From assembly GCA_049603835.1 (NCBI GenBank), contig JBMYSZ010000008.1:1-64000 (forward strand): a stretch of DNA of 64,000 nt. Reading direction: 5' to 3'. Position numbers and translations under genes: made by a program. Of this stretch, positions 16,421 to 24,347 are shown one piece after another. This stretch comes from Mangrovicoccus sp049603835. GTDB taxonomy: Bacteria; Pseudomonadota; Alphaproteobacteria; Rhodobacterales; Rhodobacteraceae. Within the stretch, counting starts at the first letter, position 1. The number at the start of each line of letters is the position of its first letter. Below the pieces are notes generated by a model. It searched no databases and was not told the origin of the DNA. It saw nothing but the letters and a program-made list of their open reading frames with translations.

Positions 16421-17069
16421 GAGCGGCTTCCTTTAGATCCAGGGCTTGGCGCGATTTCCGCCAGGCCAGCACACAAATAGCAACGCTCAGCAGCGCAAAA
16501 CCCGACAGCGCCAAGGGCAGCCCAAGCGGTTCCAATGCCAGCGAGGTCGACACGCCAAGACCCATCATCGCCAGGCCCACCACCCAATTGGGCGTGGCGC
16601 AGCAGACCACCCAGCTCATCGTGGCATTGGTCATCGCCACCAGCACAGCGCCCAGCCCAGTCGCGGCCCCTGCTCCGCGCTTGGCGGCCAAGGAACAGTC
16701 GGGGCGGCGCATGAGCTGCACGCAAAGCCCCATCATCGCCCCCATCACAAAGAGCAGTAGCAAATTGCCCGGCACCACATTGAGTGACCAGATCGACAGG
16801 CCCAGCCCATAATCATAGGTCATCTGACCGATCTCGATCAGCCATTCTTGCGCGATAATCGCAGGCATATCAGACCAGGCTGGCGTGCCTTTGATGATCC
16901 GCCAAACATTGCCCGGCCAGTTATAAAACACCACATAATTGGGGAAGGCCTGAAACCGCAGCACAAGCGCGATCATCATCAGAACTTGTGACAACACCGC
17001 AGTCATGACCCCAAAGATCACAAGCTGGCGCCAACTTTGGCGGATTTCGGTGCTTAATGTCGTCCACAT
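16413..17069 (-). CDS. Unrecognised integral membrane protein within the ABC operon
   Basis: This product of about 218 residues has five or so hydrophobic helices and no ABC-permease EAA loop, so it is not a second standard permease. A conserved-looking segment MTNATMSWVVCCATPNWVVGLAMMG carries a double cysteine within a membrane helix. I recognise no family. The start at MWTTLS was chosen because AGGT lies eight bases upstream and because a farther ATG would overlap the permease end. Its place between permease and ATPase suggests that it works with the importer or with the downstream copper proteins. Confidence 0.65.
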   Translation of the reverse strand: MWTTLSTEIRQSWRQLVIFGVMTAVLSQVLMMIALVLRFQAFPNYVVFYNWPGNVWRIIKGTPAWSDMPAIIAQEWLIEIGQMTYDYGLGLSIWSLNVVPGNLLLLFVMGAMMGLCVQLMRRPDCSLAAKRGAGAATGLGAVLVAMTNATMSWVVCCATPNWVVGLAMMGLGVSTSLALEPLGLPLALSGFALLSVAICVLAWRKSRQALDLKEAAHA

Positions 17070-17074
17070 GCTGC

Positions 17075-17965
17075 TTACCTCGTCCGTTTTTGCCATTTCA
17101 GAAGCGGCGCAGTCAGGGCTTTGACCGCGGCAGTGCTTAGCGTTCCAAGAAAGCCAATCACCAACATCCCCACAACAATATCTGGATAGTTGATCAGGCT
17201 ATACGCATCCCAGGTGAAATAGCCGATGCCATATTGCCCCGAGATGATTTCACCCGCCAAAAGCGAGAACCAAGACACGCCCATGCCAATCGCCAAACCG
17301 GCCGAGATCGATGGCAGCGCCGCAGGCAGCACCACATGAGCAAAAATCGCCATGCGGTTCGCCCCCAGCGATTGCGCCGCGCGGACCAGCACTTCGGGGG
17401 TTTGCTCTACCCCATGCAGCGTGTTCAGCACGATGGGAAAGAGCGCGCCCAAAAAGGTGATATAGATGATCGAGGCCTCTTCGGTGGGCCACATAAGGAT
17501 CGCCAGCGGGATCCAAGCCACGGCCGGGATCGGGCGGATTACCTCGATATACGGCATGATAAAGGCCCGCGCGAAACGCGACCGGCCCATCGCCACGCCA
17601 ATGGCAATGCCCAACACCACAGCGATAGAATAGGAAATCAAGATCCGACGCATGGACACACCGATATGGGTGTAAAAGATCTCGGTCCCCAAATGGGAAA
17701 AGAAGGCGGCAAAGACCTTTTCCGGGCCAGGCACATTGCCGAAATCAATATAGAAATCCAGATTGATCGCCGAAGCCCAATACCAAAGCGCAAGCCCAAT
17801 CACCAAAGACAAAGCGCCAATGGCGATATTCTGCAATGTCTGAGGTTTTAGCCGCGGTTTCTTAGCGATTTTGGGCGCAGCTGTTTTCGGCGCAGCTTCG
17901 GCCGCATCCCCTGCAGAGCTGTCCTGCATTGCATCATCTTCCATCACAGTGGCGGTCTGGCTCAT
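17075..17965 (-). CDS. NitT/TauT-type ABC transporter permease
   Basis: The 296-residue permease has a charged, alanine- and lysine-rich N-terminal tail of about 45 residues, then six membrane helices. The EAA-type loop is AAQSLGANRMAIFAHVVLPAALPSISAGLAIGMGVSW, as in SsuC/TauC/NrtB. It forms the membrane channel for the solute captured by the binding protein encoded 67 bp upstream. A gap of five bases separates it from the next gene. Confidence 0.9.
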   Translation of the reverse strand: MSQTATVMEDDAMQDSSAGDAAEAAPKTAAPKIAKKPRLKPQTLQNIAIGALSLVIGLALWYWASAINLDFYIDFGNVPGPEKVFAAFFSHLGTEIFYTHIGVSMRRILISYSIAVVLGIAIGVAMGRSRFARAFIMPYIEVIRPIPAVAWIPLAILMWPTEEASIIYITFLGALFPIVLNTLHGVEQTPEVLVRAAQSLGANRMAIFAHVVLPAALPSISAGLAIGMGVSWFSLLAGEIISGQYGIGYFTWDAYSLINYPDIVVGMLVIGFLGTLSTAAVKALTAPLLKWQKRTR

Positions 17966-18032
17966 GAGCTGGTCCTTAAAAGAAGCGCCGCCGGGCGCAA
18001 ATCAGCGCCCGACGGGTCATTCACAATCGGGC

Positions 18033-19412
18033 TTAGCCCTCGGTCGGGACGAAATCCGCGATGGCTTCGTCAAAGCTCACAACCGAGCCGCTATTGGCGG
18101 CGGCATAGTCTTCGGCTTCGCCCTTGCGCAGGAAGGTGGCGTAGTCTTCGCCCGCTTTCACCCAGAAGGCGGTTTTGCCAAAGAGTTTCAGACCGGTTTC
18201 CACATCATAAACATAAGTGGCGTTCAGCTTGGCCCCGGTTGCCATCATCTCGGCCATTGCCGCCAAGAATTCCGGCATGGTTTCATAGGACGACACGCCA
18301 TCGCGCGCATGCCAGATTTCCATCGGCAGGCCTTCATTCGCGACGACCGGATCAACCACCACTTCCTTATCGGCATCATAATCTACGCCCAGATCTTCGT
18401 AAGCGGCGCGGATATAATCCTCGGTGATCCAGGCTTCGAAATCCAATGGCGGGATGGCTTTTTCTTTCACCAAAACGCCATGGTTGAATTTCAGCGCGTC
18501 AACCCATTCGGTTTTGATTGTCGGCTCTAGGGTCAGGTGACCGCCCTCGGAGAAATAGAGATACAGCACCTCTTTCTCCACCCCGGTCCAGCCTTCCATC
18601 AAAGACACGGCTTTCATCGGATCTTCGCGGATCCATTCGCCAGCCTCGTAAACTGCCTTGATAAAGGCCTCGACCACTTCGGGATATTCTTCGGCGAAAT
18701 CCTGACGCACCACGACGCCATGCAGATACGGCACGCCGGTTTCAGAGCCGTCATAGATTTTCCGACCCGTGCCGCGGAATTCCATGATTTCAGACCAAGG
18801 GCAGAAATCACTATGGGCATCGATTTTACCGGCGGCGATATTGGCCGCCCCCACAGCCGGGCTTTGGTTTTTCAGCGCATATTCTGCGGTTGGGATTTCA
18901 TTATCCTGCATTGCCTTCAGCAGCATCCCCCAAGCAGCAGAGCCCACCGGGGTAGAAACGGCTTTGCCCTTTAGCTGGTCGATGGAATAGATATCGCTTT
19001 CCACCGGCACAACAATCGCATTGCCCGACCCCTTCAGGTTATAGCCCGTCCCCGCCACATAAAGCGTGCGCAGGCTGTCGGTTTCCTGGAATTTCGCGCC
19101 ATTCACGATCAGCGGATAATCCCCCATGACGCCGAAATTCAGCTTACCCGCCATCATCTGGTTGGTGATCGGCCCGCCCGAGGAATAGTCAGCCCAAGAC
19201 ACATCATATTTCGCATCCGCATATTTGCCGTCAGTTGGCAGATATTTCTCCAGCAGCCCCAGCTCTTTGATCACGATGCCGGCTGTGTAAGTGTCGGTGC
19301 ACATGGATTGGTGGCCAATGGCGATTTCGATCTTTTCGGCCAGTGCCGCGCCAGCCAGCCCCGAGAGGCTTGCGGCAAGGATCGTTCCATTGAGTAAAGC
19401 TTTCATAGTCAT
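18033..19412 (-). CDS. ABC transporter substrate-binding protein, NrtA/TauA-like
   Basis: The 459-residue precursor has a signal peptide ending near GAALA. The mature NMT1/NrtA-like fold includes GPITNQMMAGKLNFGVMGDYPLIVNG and AVSTPVGSAAWGMLLKAM. It is longer than TauA/SsuA and closer in size to NrtA/CmpA. GGGGA stands eight bases before the ATG. An FNR-type palindrome lies about 165 bp upstream, so this gene probably starts its own transcript. The ligand cannot be read from sequence; taurine, sulfonates, nitrate, cyanate and other small anions are all within the family's range. Confidence 0.85.
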   Translation of the reverse strand: MTMKALLNGTILAASLSGLAGAALAEKIEIAIGHQSMCTDTYTAGIVIKELGLLEKYLPTDGKYADAKYDVSWADYSSGGPITNQMMAGKLNFGVMGDYPLIVNGAKFQETDSLRTLYVAGTGYNLKGSGNAIVVPVESDIYSIDQLKGKAVSTPVGSAAWGMLLKAMQDNEIPTAEYALKNQSPAVGAANIAAGKIDAHSDFCPWSEIMEFRGTGRKIYDGSETGVPYLHGVVVRQDFAEEYPEVVEAFIKAVYEAGEWIREDPMKAVSLMEGWTGVEKEVLYLYFSEGGHLTLEPTIKTEWVDALKFNHGVLVKEKAIPPLDFEAWITEDYIRAAYEDLGVDYDADKEVVVDPVVANEGLPMEIWHARDGVSSYETMPEFLAAMAEMMATGAKLNATYVYDVETGLKLFGKTAFWVKAGEDYATFLRKGEAEDYAAANSGSVVSFDEAIADFVPTEG

Positions 19413-19725
19413 GATGGCATCCCCGTTTTCAATGTCCGTTCGCTACGTCCAAAACCAGTATTCGGCGCAAAATCGGGTCGGGAAAGCTTTGGGCAGGTTT
19501 AAAATCTCCACCATCAAAGATTTGCTTATTATTTAATCGAAAAATTTGAGCATTGCGGGGCTTTAGATCAAAAATTTGACGCAAATCAAAGCCAAGACAG
19601 AAGGAATCACAGGAAATATTATCTTGTAAAAACAATTACTTAAACTGAAAATCCTGACGCAACCAACCCCCCGAAAGTTACCCTTCGGGAGGCCGAAATT
19701 TCAGATGAATTTATAGGCTACTCAG
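19413..19725. promoter_or_regulatory. AT-rich promoter region with an FNR-type box
   Basis: No gene is seen in this gap. It is AT-rich compared with its surroundings and contains the FNR-type palindrome described separately. A GC hairpin (CCCCCGAA ... TTCGGGAGG, about 19664-19690) close to the end of the HEAT-repeat gene may end or attenuate the upstream transcript. It therefore probably separates the flavoprotein-ferredoxin-HEAT part from the transporter part. Confidence 0.5.
19576..19589. promoter_or_regulatory. FNR-type operator TTGAC-N4-ATCAA
   Basis: TTGACGCAAATCAA fits the FNR/FnrL consensus (TTGAY-N4-ATCAA) exactly. It lies about 165 bp upstream of the binding-protein start and on the same side of the promoter region. 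Rhodobacterales carry FnrL, so low-oxygen control of the transporter half of the cluster is plausible. Confidence 0.6.
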
Positions 19726-20682
19726 TTACGAAGCACCGATACGCTCCAGCGCCCAACGCACATTTTTGCGTACATCTGGGTCAGTATCATCGGCATAAGG
19801 GTCTAGGAATTGACGCGTCTCTGGCACTGCCAGCTCGCCCAAAACAGCGGCACATTCTTTGCGAAGATTGGGGATCGGCAAATCCATCATCGGCCCGATT
19901 TGCATCGCGGCTTGCGACGCGCCAAGGCGTCCCAGCGAACGAACGGCTTTCAACCGCACCTGCCAGTAGTCATCCGCCAGAACCGAAATAAGCGCCGCAA
20001 CACAGCCCGCCCCGCCGGATTTGGCGAGTGTTTCCGCCGCCGCTTCGCGCACCTGCCATTCGCCGTCTTTCAGGCCAGCCATCAAAGCATTTTGCGCCGC
20101 CTCGGATTTAGAGAAGCCAAACGCCAAAAGCGCTGCTTTGCGCACGGTGATATCCGAATCTTCGGCCGCGCCGCCCAAAGCCGGCAAAGAGGCCTCATCC
20201 TGCAACCAGCCGATCACGCCCACAGCCTGCACCCGCACCTCGGGATCGCTATGGGAAAGAGCGGCAATTGCCGGCTCCATGGCTTCGGGGCGACGGAGCT
20301 CTTTGATCCCCGCCAACAGCGCGGTGAGAAGCGCCGCATCGTCTGTGCCCAAATGCGGCAGAATCGCATCGCCAGAGCCAGGCTCTTTCAGCTCGCATAG
20401 GGAAATGCGGGCCGCAGCGCGCACCTCTGCCTCTTCGTCTTGCAACGCGATGACCAAAGCCGCCGCAGTTTCCGCACCATCGAAATCGGTCAGAGCCTGG
20501 GCCGCTTGTTTGCGCACCCCCGCATCTTCATCCTCTACGGCGCGGGCCAAAAACGGGATTGCAGCAGGATCGGCACTATCGGCCAGATCGATCACTGCCA
20601 TGATCCGCGCTCCCGGCGAGGGATCGTCCAGACCTTCGGCCAGATCGTCAATGTCGGAAAAATCCTCGAACAAAGCCGTCAT
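19726..20682 (-). CDS. HEAT-repeat protein
   Basis: The 318-residue protein consists of about nine to ten tandem HEAT/PBS-lyase-type repeats, for example DPEVRVQAVGVIGWLQDEASLPAL and DYWQVRLKAVRSLGRLG. Such proteins are scaffolds, and some relatives act on cofactors or assemble enzyme complexes. It is acidic and has no signal peptide. The gene lies seven bases after the ferredoxin stop, so it probably assists or regulates the flavoprotein-ferredoxin pair. Confidence 0.85.
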   Translation of the reverse strand: MTALFEDFSDIDDLAEGLDDPSPGARIMAVIDLADSADPAAIPFLARAVEDEDAGVRKQAAQALTDFDGAETAAALVIALQDEEAEVRAAARISLCELKEPGSGDAILPHLGTDDAALLTALLAGIKELRRPEAMEPAIAALSHSDPEVRVQAVGVIGWLQDEASLPALGGAAEDSDITVRKAALLAFGFSKSEAAQNALMAGLKDGEWQVREAAAETLAKSGGAGCVAALISVLADDYWQVRLKAVRSLGRLGASQAAMQIGPMMDLPIPNLRKECAAVLGELAVPETRQFLDPYADDTDPDVRKNVRWALERIGAS

Positions 20683-20689
20683 AAGCGCC

Positions 20690-20932
20690 TCACTTCAACA
20701 AATAGGGGATTGTGACGGTCACGGCGCCGGTGGGGCAATCCGCTTCGCATGGCATGCAATACCAGCATTCGTCATATTTCATATAGGCGGTCTTGGACCC
20801 GTCAGCGAGATCCGCAATGCGCAAGACATCGAGCGGGCAGACATCCACGCAGACTGTGCATCCCTTATCAGCGATACATTTATCATCGTCGATTGTGACC
20901 GGAACGGTCGTGGCGGTTTGAGCCAAAGGCAT
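20690..20932 (-). CDS. AprB-like 2[4Fe-4S] ferredoxin
   Basis: The 80-residue protein holds two [4Fe-4S] motifs: CIADKGCTVCVDVCP and CWYCMPCEADCP. The second closely follows the CWxCxxCxxxCP pattern of the beta subunit of adenylylsulfate reductase. It is shorter than typical AprB because the C-terminal tail is missing. It lies 14 bp after the flavoprotein gene, the same association as AprBA in reverse order, and probably carries electrons to or from the FAD. Confidence 0.85.
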   Translation of the reverse strand: MPLAQTATTVPVTIDDDKCIADKGCTVCVDVCPLDVLRIADLADGSKTAYMKYDECWYCMPCEADCPTGAVTVTIPYLLK

Positions 20933-20946
20933 TCGTGTCGTCCTTT

Positions 20947-22689
20947 TTATTCTGCTGCAACCGAGGGATCGACGCGCTGTTTGTAATAGGCGTCTTTTTC
21001 ATCCTCAGCGATTTCAACCACATAAGGCGTAACTTCGCGCTTCTCATGGGTGGGTTTGCCATCCTCGCCTTTGGTCAAAATCGTGTGGCAGAACCAGTTG
21101 TCATTATCGCGCTCATATTCGACGCGGTTGTGATAAAGCCCCCAACGGCTTTCCGTCCGATAAAGCGACGCCGCCGCCGCCATATCCGCGCAATCCAGGA
21201 TCGAGGACGCTTCCAACGAACGCATCAGCTCATGGCTGTCGCGCACATACATGGCGGTTTCCATATCCTCGCGCACTTCCGCAAAGCGTTTTTGCGCCAG
21301 TTCCATTTTGGCGGTGACTTTCGGCGGTTGCAGATAGTCATTCACCAAACGGCGGGTTTTGTATTCGATCTGGTTCGGCGGGATGCCGTCATCGCGCTTG
21401 GTCGGTGCAAGAACGCGGGCGCGCTCTGCCTCTACTTCACCTTCGTCAAAGGCGGCGAAATCCACATCAGCCATGAAATCCGCCGCATCTTCGCCGGCAA
21501 AAGCCCCGTGAGTGAAAGCGCCAAGCATATAGTTATGCGGCACATTCGCCATATCGCCCGCCGCATAAAGCCCCGGAATAGTGGTGCGCGCGTGCTCATC
21601 CACAAAGACACCCGACGCCGAATGCCCCGAGCAGAAGCCGATTTCCGAGATATGCATCTCGATCATCTGTTTGCGGTAATCCGTGCCGCGCCCCGCATGG
21701 AAATGACCGCGTGTTGGGCGCTCAACAATATGCAGGACTCGCTCGATTTCACTGACGGTTTCTTCTGCCAGGTGATTGAGCTTTAGGAAAACCGGGCCCT
21801 TGCCGGATTGCAGCTCGTCATAGAATTCCTGCATCATCTGGCCGGACCAGTAATCGCATTCGATGAACCGCTCGCCTTCGGAATTCGCCGTATAGCCCCC
21901 CATGGGCCCCGCCACATAGGCGCAGGCCGGACCGTTATAATCCTTGATCAATGGATTGATCTGATAGCATTCCAAATTCGCAAGCCCCGCCCCCGCGTGA
22001 TAGGCCATGGTATAGCCTTCGCCGGAATTGGTCGGGTTCTCATATGTGCCATAGAGATAACCAGAGGTCGGCAGACCCAGACGCCCCGCCGCACCAAGCC
22101 CCATAATCACCGCCTTGGCCCGGATCACCAGGAATTCCGCTGAGCGGGTATTAACGCAGATCGCCCCTGCGATACGCCCCTCCCCGGTCAAAAGACGGGT
22201 GGCCATATAACGATTGACCACCTTGATACGAGCGCGGCGCAGCTGGCGATAAAGCGCCTTTTTCACCGTGTCGCCATTTGGCATCGGCAGAACATAAGTG
22301 CCGATATGATGGACCTTTTTCACATCATATTCGCCGTTTTGGTCCTTTTGAAACCGGATGCCAAAACTATCTAGCTCTTGGATAATCCCATAGCATTCCT
22401 GCGCATAGCGATAGACCGCCGCTTGATCGCAAATGCCGTCATTAGCGATGGTGATTTCCTTGGTATATTGCTCGGGCGTGGCAAACCCCGGAATGACCGT
22501 ATTGTTCAGCCCGTCCATCCCCATGGATATGGCGCCAGAGCGCTTCACATTGGCTTTGTCGAGCAAAACCACATTCGCATTGGGGTTTTTCTTCTTGGCC
22601 TTAAGCGCGGCCATGGGGCCTGCGGTGCCGCCCCCGATTATCAGAATATCGCAGTCGATCTGTGTGAGACCGTCGAGAATCTCGTCCAT
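20947..22689 (-). CDS. AprA-like FAD flavoprotein (fumarate reductase/AprA superfamily)
   Basis: The 580-residue flavoprotein starts with an FAD-binding Rossmann motif (CDILIIGGGTAGPMAALKA). It ends with the GHSASGVFV ... GLYAAGDMANVPHNYMLGAFTHGAFAGEDAA pattern, which recalls AprA more than succinate dehydrogenase. It lacks the SDH HPTG and RGE segments in recognisable form. Oxidation or reduction of a sulfur-type substrate is a reasonable guess given the ferredoxin partner, the transporter and the YeiH-type exporter. No sulfate adenylyltransferase or aprM-like anchor lies nearby, so dissimilatory APS reductase is not established. It may be a distinct enzyme of this superfamily. Confidence 0.82.
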   Translation of the reverse strand: MDEILDGLTQIDCDILIIGGGTAGPMAALKAKKKNPNANVVLLDKANVKRSGAISMGMDGLNNTVIPGFATPEQYTKEITIANDGICDQAAVYRYAQECYGIIQELDSFGIRFQKDQNGEYDVKKVHHIGTYVLPMPNGDTVKKALYRQLRRARIKVVNRYMATRLLTGEGRIAGAICVNTRSAEFLVIRAKAVIMGLGAAGRLGLPTSGYLYGTYENPTNSGEGYTMAYHAGAGLANLECYQINPLIKDYNGPACAYVAGPMGGYTANSEGERFIECDYWSGQMMQEFYDELQSGKGPVFLKLNHLAEETVSEIERVLHIVERPTRGHFHAGRGTDYRKQMIEMHISEIGFCSGHSASGVFVDEHARTTIPGLYAAGDMANVPHNYMLGAFTHGAFAGEDAADFMADVDFAAFDEGEVEAERARVLAPTKRDDGIPPNQIEYKTRRLVNDYLQPPKVTAKMELAQKRFAEVREDMETAMYVRDSHELMRSLEASSILDCADMAAAASLYRTESRWGLYHNRVEYERDNDNWFCHTILTKGEDGKPTHEKREVTPYVVEIAEDEKDAYYKQRVDPSVAAE

Positions 22690-22750
22690 GATGGCTTCCT
22701 GTTCGCTGTCTCTTAAACCCTGTCCGGCGCCGCGGCGCAGAGAATGTCAA

Positions 22751-23041
22751 TTACTTGCCAAACTCGTCGGAAAGTGTGCGCAGATAGGAAAATGGATAGA
22801 TGGCGCGGTCATGCCCGTCTGAAAAATGGACATTCACGCCATAGCTGCCGACTTCCGTCAAAGCGGTGATGCGCAGATCATCAGCAATCGCAATGACACC
22901 GTTTTCTGCAAGCTCTCGGATACTGGTCGCATCGCGCGCATTTCGGCGCAATTCATCCGCAGGCAGCTGCGTTTCCGGACCCTCGCACCAGATTAGGCGC
23001 AAGCACCGGCCATCCGGCGTAGTGGTTATTTCTTCGAGCAT
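22751..23041 (-). CDS. DUF971 (GBBH-like N-terminal domain) protein
   Basis: The 96-residue protein fits the DUF971 family: LRLIWCEGPETQLPADELRRNARDA, then GSYGVNVHFSDGHDRAIYPFSYLRTL. The domain also forms the N-terminus of gamma-butyrobetaine hydroxylases and is often found near iron-sulfur assembly genes. The family's Cys cluster after LRR is not evident here. It is the first gene of the minus-strand cluster and is read divergently from the ferredoxin gene, with a shared inverted repeat at both ribosome sites. Confidence 0.75.
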   Translation of the reverse strand: MLEEITTTPDGRCLRLIWCEGPETQLPADELRRNARDATSIRELAENGVIAIADDLRITALTEVGSYGVNVHFSDGHDRAIYPFSYLRTLSDEFGK

Positions 23042-23050
23042 TCTCGCCTC

Positions 23051-23156
23051 TTCCTATTCGCCTTTGGAGAATGCCCGCATGCAAGATGCGCAAATAGCAA
23101 CAAATTGACGGACGCGCGCTGCAATGCGGCGGCAGACAGGGGGCAGCGAATAGGAA
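23051..23156. promoter_or_regulatory. Divergent control region with 11-bp inverted repeat
   Basis: TTCCTATTCGC at 23051-23061 and GCGAATAGGAA at 23146-23156 are perfect inverted copies. Each lies just upstream of a start codon and includes its ribosome-binding purines, one for the DUF971 gene and one for the ferredoxin gene. A TTGACG hexamer between them is a candidate -35 element. A shared regulator or coordinated translation of the two divergent units is possible. Confidence 0.5.
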
Positions 23157-23166
23157 GGAATAGCCA

Positions 23167-23508
23167 ATGACTTACGTGGTGACCGATAATTGTATCGGCT
23201 GCAAATACACGGATTGCGTCGAAGTCTGCCCGGTGGACTGCTTTTACGAAGGCGAAAATATGCTGGTGATCGATCCCGAGGAATGCATCGATTGCGGTGT
23301 GTGCGAACCGGAATGCCCCGCCGATGCGATCCGCCCGGATACAGAACCGGATATGGAGTCATGGATCGAGTTGAACGGAAAATATGCAGCGCTTTGGCCG
23401 GTTATCGTCGAGGCCAAAGACCCCCTGCCCCAAGCCGATGATCTGGATGGCAAAGAAGACAAATTGGCCACGATCTTTTCCGAAAAGCCCGCCGCCGAGG
23501 CCGCCTAG
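23167..23508 (+). CDS. fdxA: 7Fe ferredoxin FdxA
   Basis: The 113-residue protein has the standard FdxA layout: CIGCKYTDCVEVCPVDCFYEG (3Fe-4S plus a ligand of the 4Fe cluster) and CIDCGVCEPECPADAI. A C-terminal extension includes the WIELNGKYAALWPVI stretch seen in alphaproteobacterial FdxA. AGGAAGGAA precedes the ATG. The reductase gene starts directly after its TAG stop, so both are co-translated and form a redox pair supplying reducing power, perhaps to the divergent Apr-like cluster. Confidence 0.93.
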   Translation: MTYVVTDNCIGCKYTDCVEVCPVDCFYEGENMLVIDPEECIDCGVCEPECPADAIRPDTEPDMESWIELNGKYAALWPVIVEAKDPLPQADDLDGKEDKLATIFSEKPAAEAA

Positions 23509-24297
23509 ATGACTGCACAACCACGCCTTTTGCCAGATGCCCAAACTGTCACCGAAGTGACCCATTGGAATGACACGCTGTTTTCGTTCCGCGTGACCCG
23601 TCCTCGTAGCTTGCGTTTTCGCTCTGGGGAATTCGTCATGATTGGGCTGATGAAAGAAGATGGAAAACCGCTTTTGCGGGCTTATTCCATCGCCTCTCCG
23701 TCTTGGGATGACGAGCTTGAGTTTTACTCGATCAAAGTCCCCGACGGCCCGCTGACCTCGCGGCTGCAAAAAATCGCGCCAGGCGATCAGATCATTCTAA
23801 AGCCGAAACCCGTGGGCACTTTGGTGCATGATGCATTGCTGCCTGGCAAGCGGCTTTGGCTGATTGCCACTGGTACAGGGGTGGCGCCTTTTGCCTCTAT
23901 TCTGCGCGACCCAGAATCTTGGGAAAGATTTGACCAAATCATCCTGTGCCACACCTGCCGGCTAAATTCGGAATTGGCCTATGGCGCGAAAATCGTCGCG
24001 GATTTGCCCAATGACCCGCTGATTGGTGAATTGGTCGGCGAAAAGCTGCGCTATTACCCCACCACTACGCGCGAGGACTCCGATATTATGGGGCGGATTA
24101 GCGATCATATCCGCAATGGCGATGTGTTCGAATATCTGGGCCTGCCCACTTGGACTGCCGAAAATGACCGGGTGATGATTTGCGGCAATCTTGCGTTGAA
24201 CAAGGATATCATGGGCCTCTGCGAAGAGGCGGGGCTAAGCGAAGGCGCCAATAGTCGGCCAGCGCATTTCGTTGTCGAAAAGGCCTTTCTTGACTAG
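23509..24297 (+). CDS. fpr: Ferredoxin-NADP reductase
   Basis: The 262-residue flavoprotein has the FAD-binding RAYSIASPSWDDELEFYSIKV motif (RxYS), the NADP-binding LIATGTGVAPFASILRD segment and the C-terminal VMICGNLALNKDIMG, ending in VEKAFLD. These are as in bacterial FPR of subclass I/II. It exchanges electrons between NADPH and ferredoxin or flavodoxin. The ATG follows the fdxA stop without a gap. Confidence 0.93.
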   Translation: MTAQPRLLPDAQTVTEVTHWNDTLFSFRVTRPRSLRFRSGEFVMIGLMKEDGKPLLRAYSIASPSWDDELEFYSIKVPDGPLTSRLQKIAPGDQIILKPKPVGTLVHDALLPGKRLWLIATGTGVAPFASILRDPESWERFDQIILCHTCRLNSELAYGAKIVADLPNDPLIGELVGEKLRYYPTTTREDSDIMGRISDHIRNGDVFEYLGLPTWTAENDRVMICGNLALNKDIMGLCEEAGLSEGANSRPAHFVVEKAFLD

Positions 24298-24347
24298 GCG
24301 CGGCTAGACCTGAACTGGGTGCCTGAGCGGCGGCGGGGTTCGCTCTC

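Noticed and set aside
15581..23041. Standard taurine or alkanesulfonate utilisation operon
   Set aside because: The importer type fits, but there is no TauD, SsuD, Xsc or Tpa gene; the enzymes present are AprBA-like.
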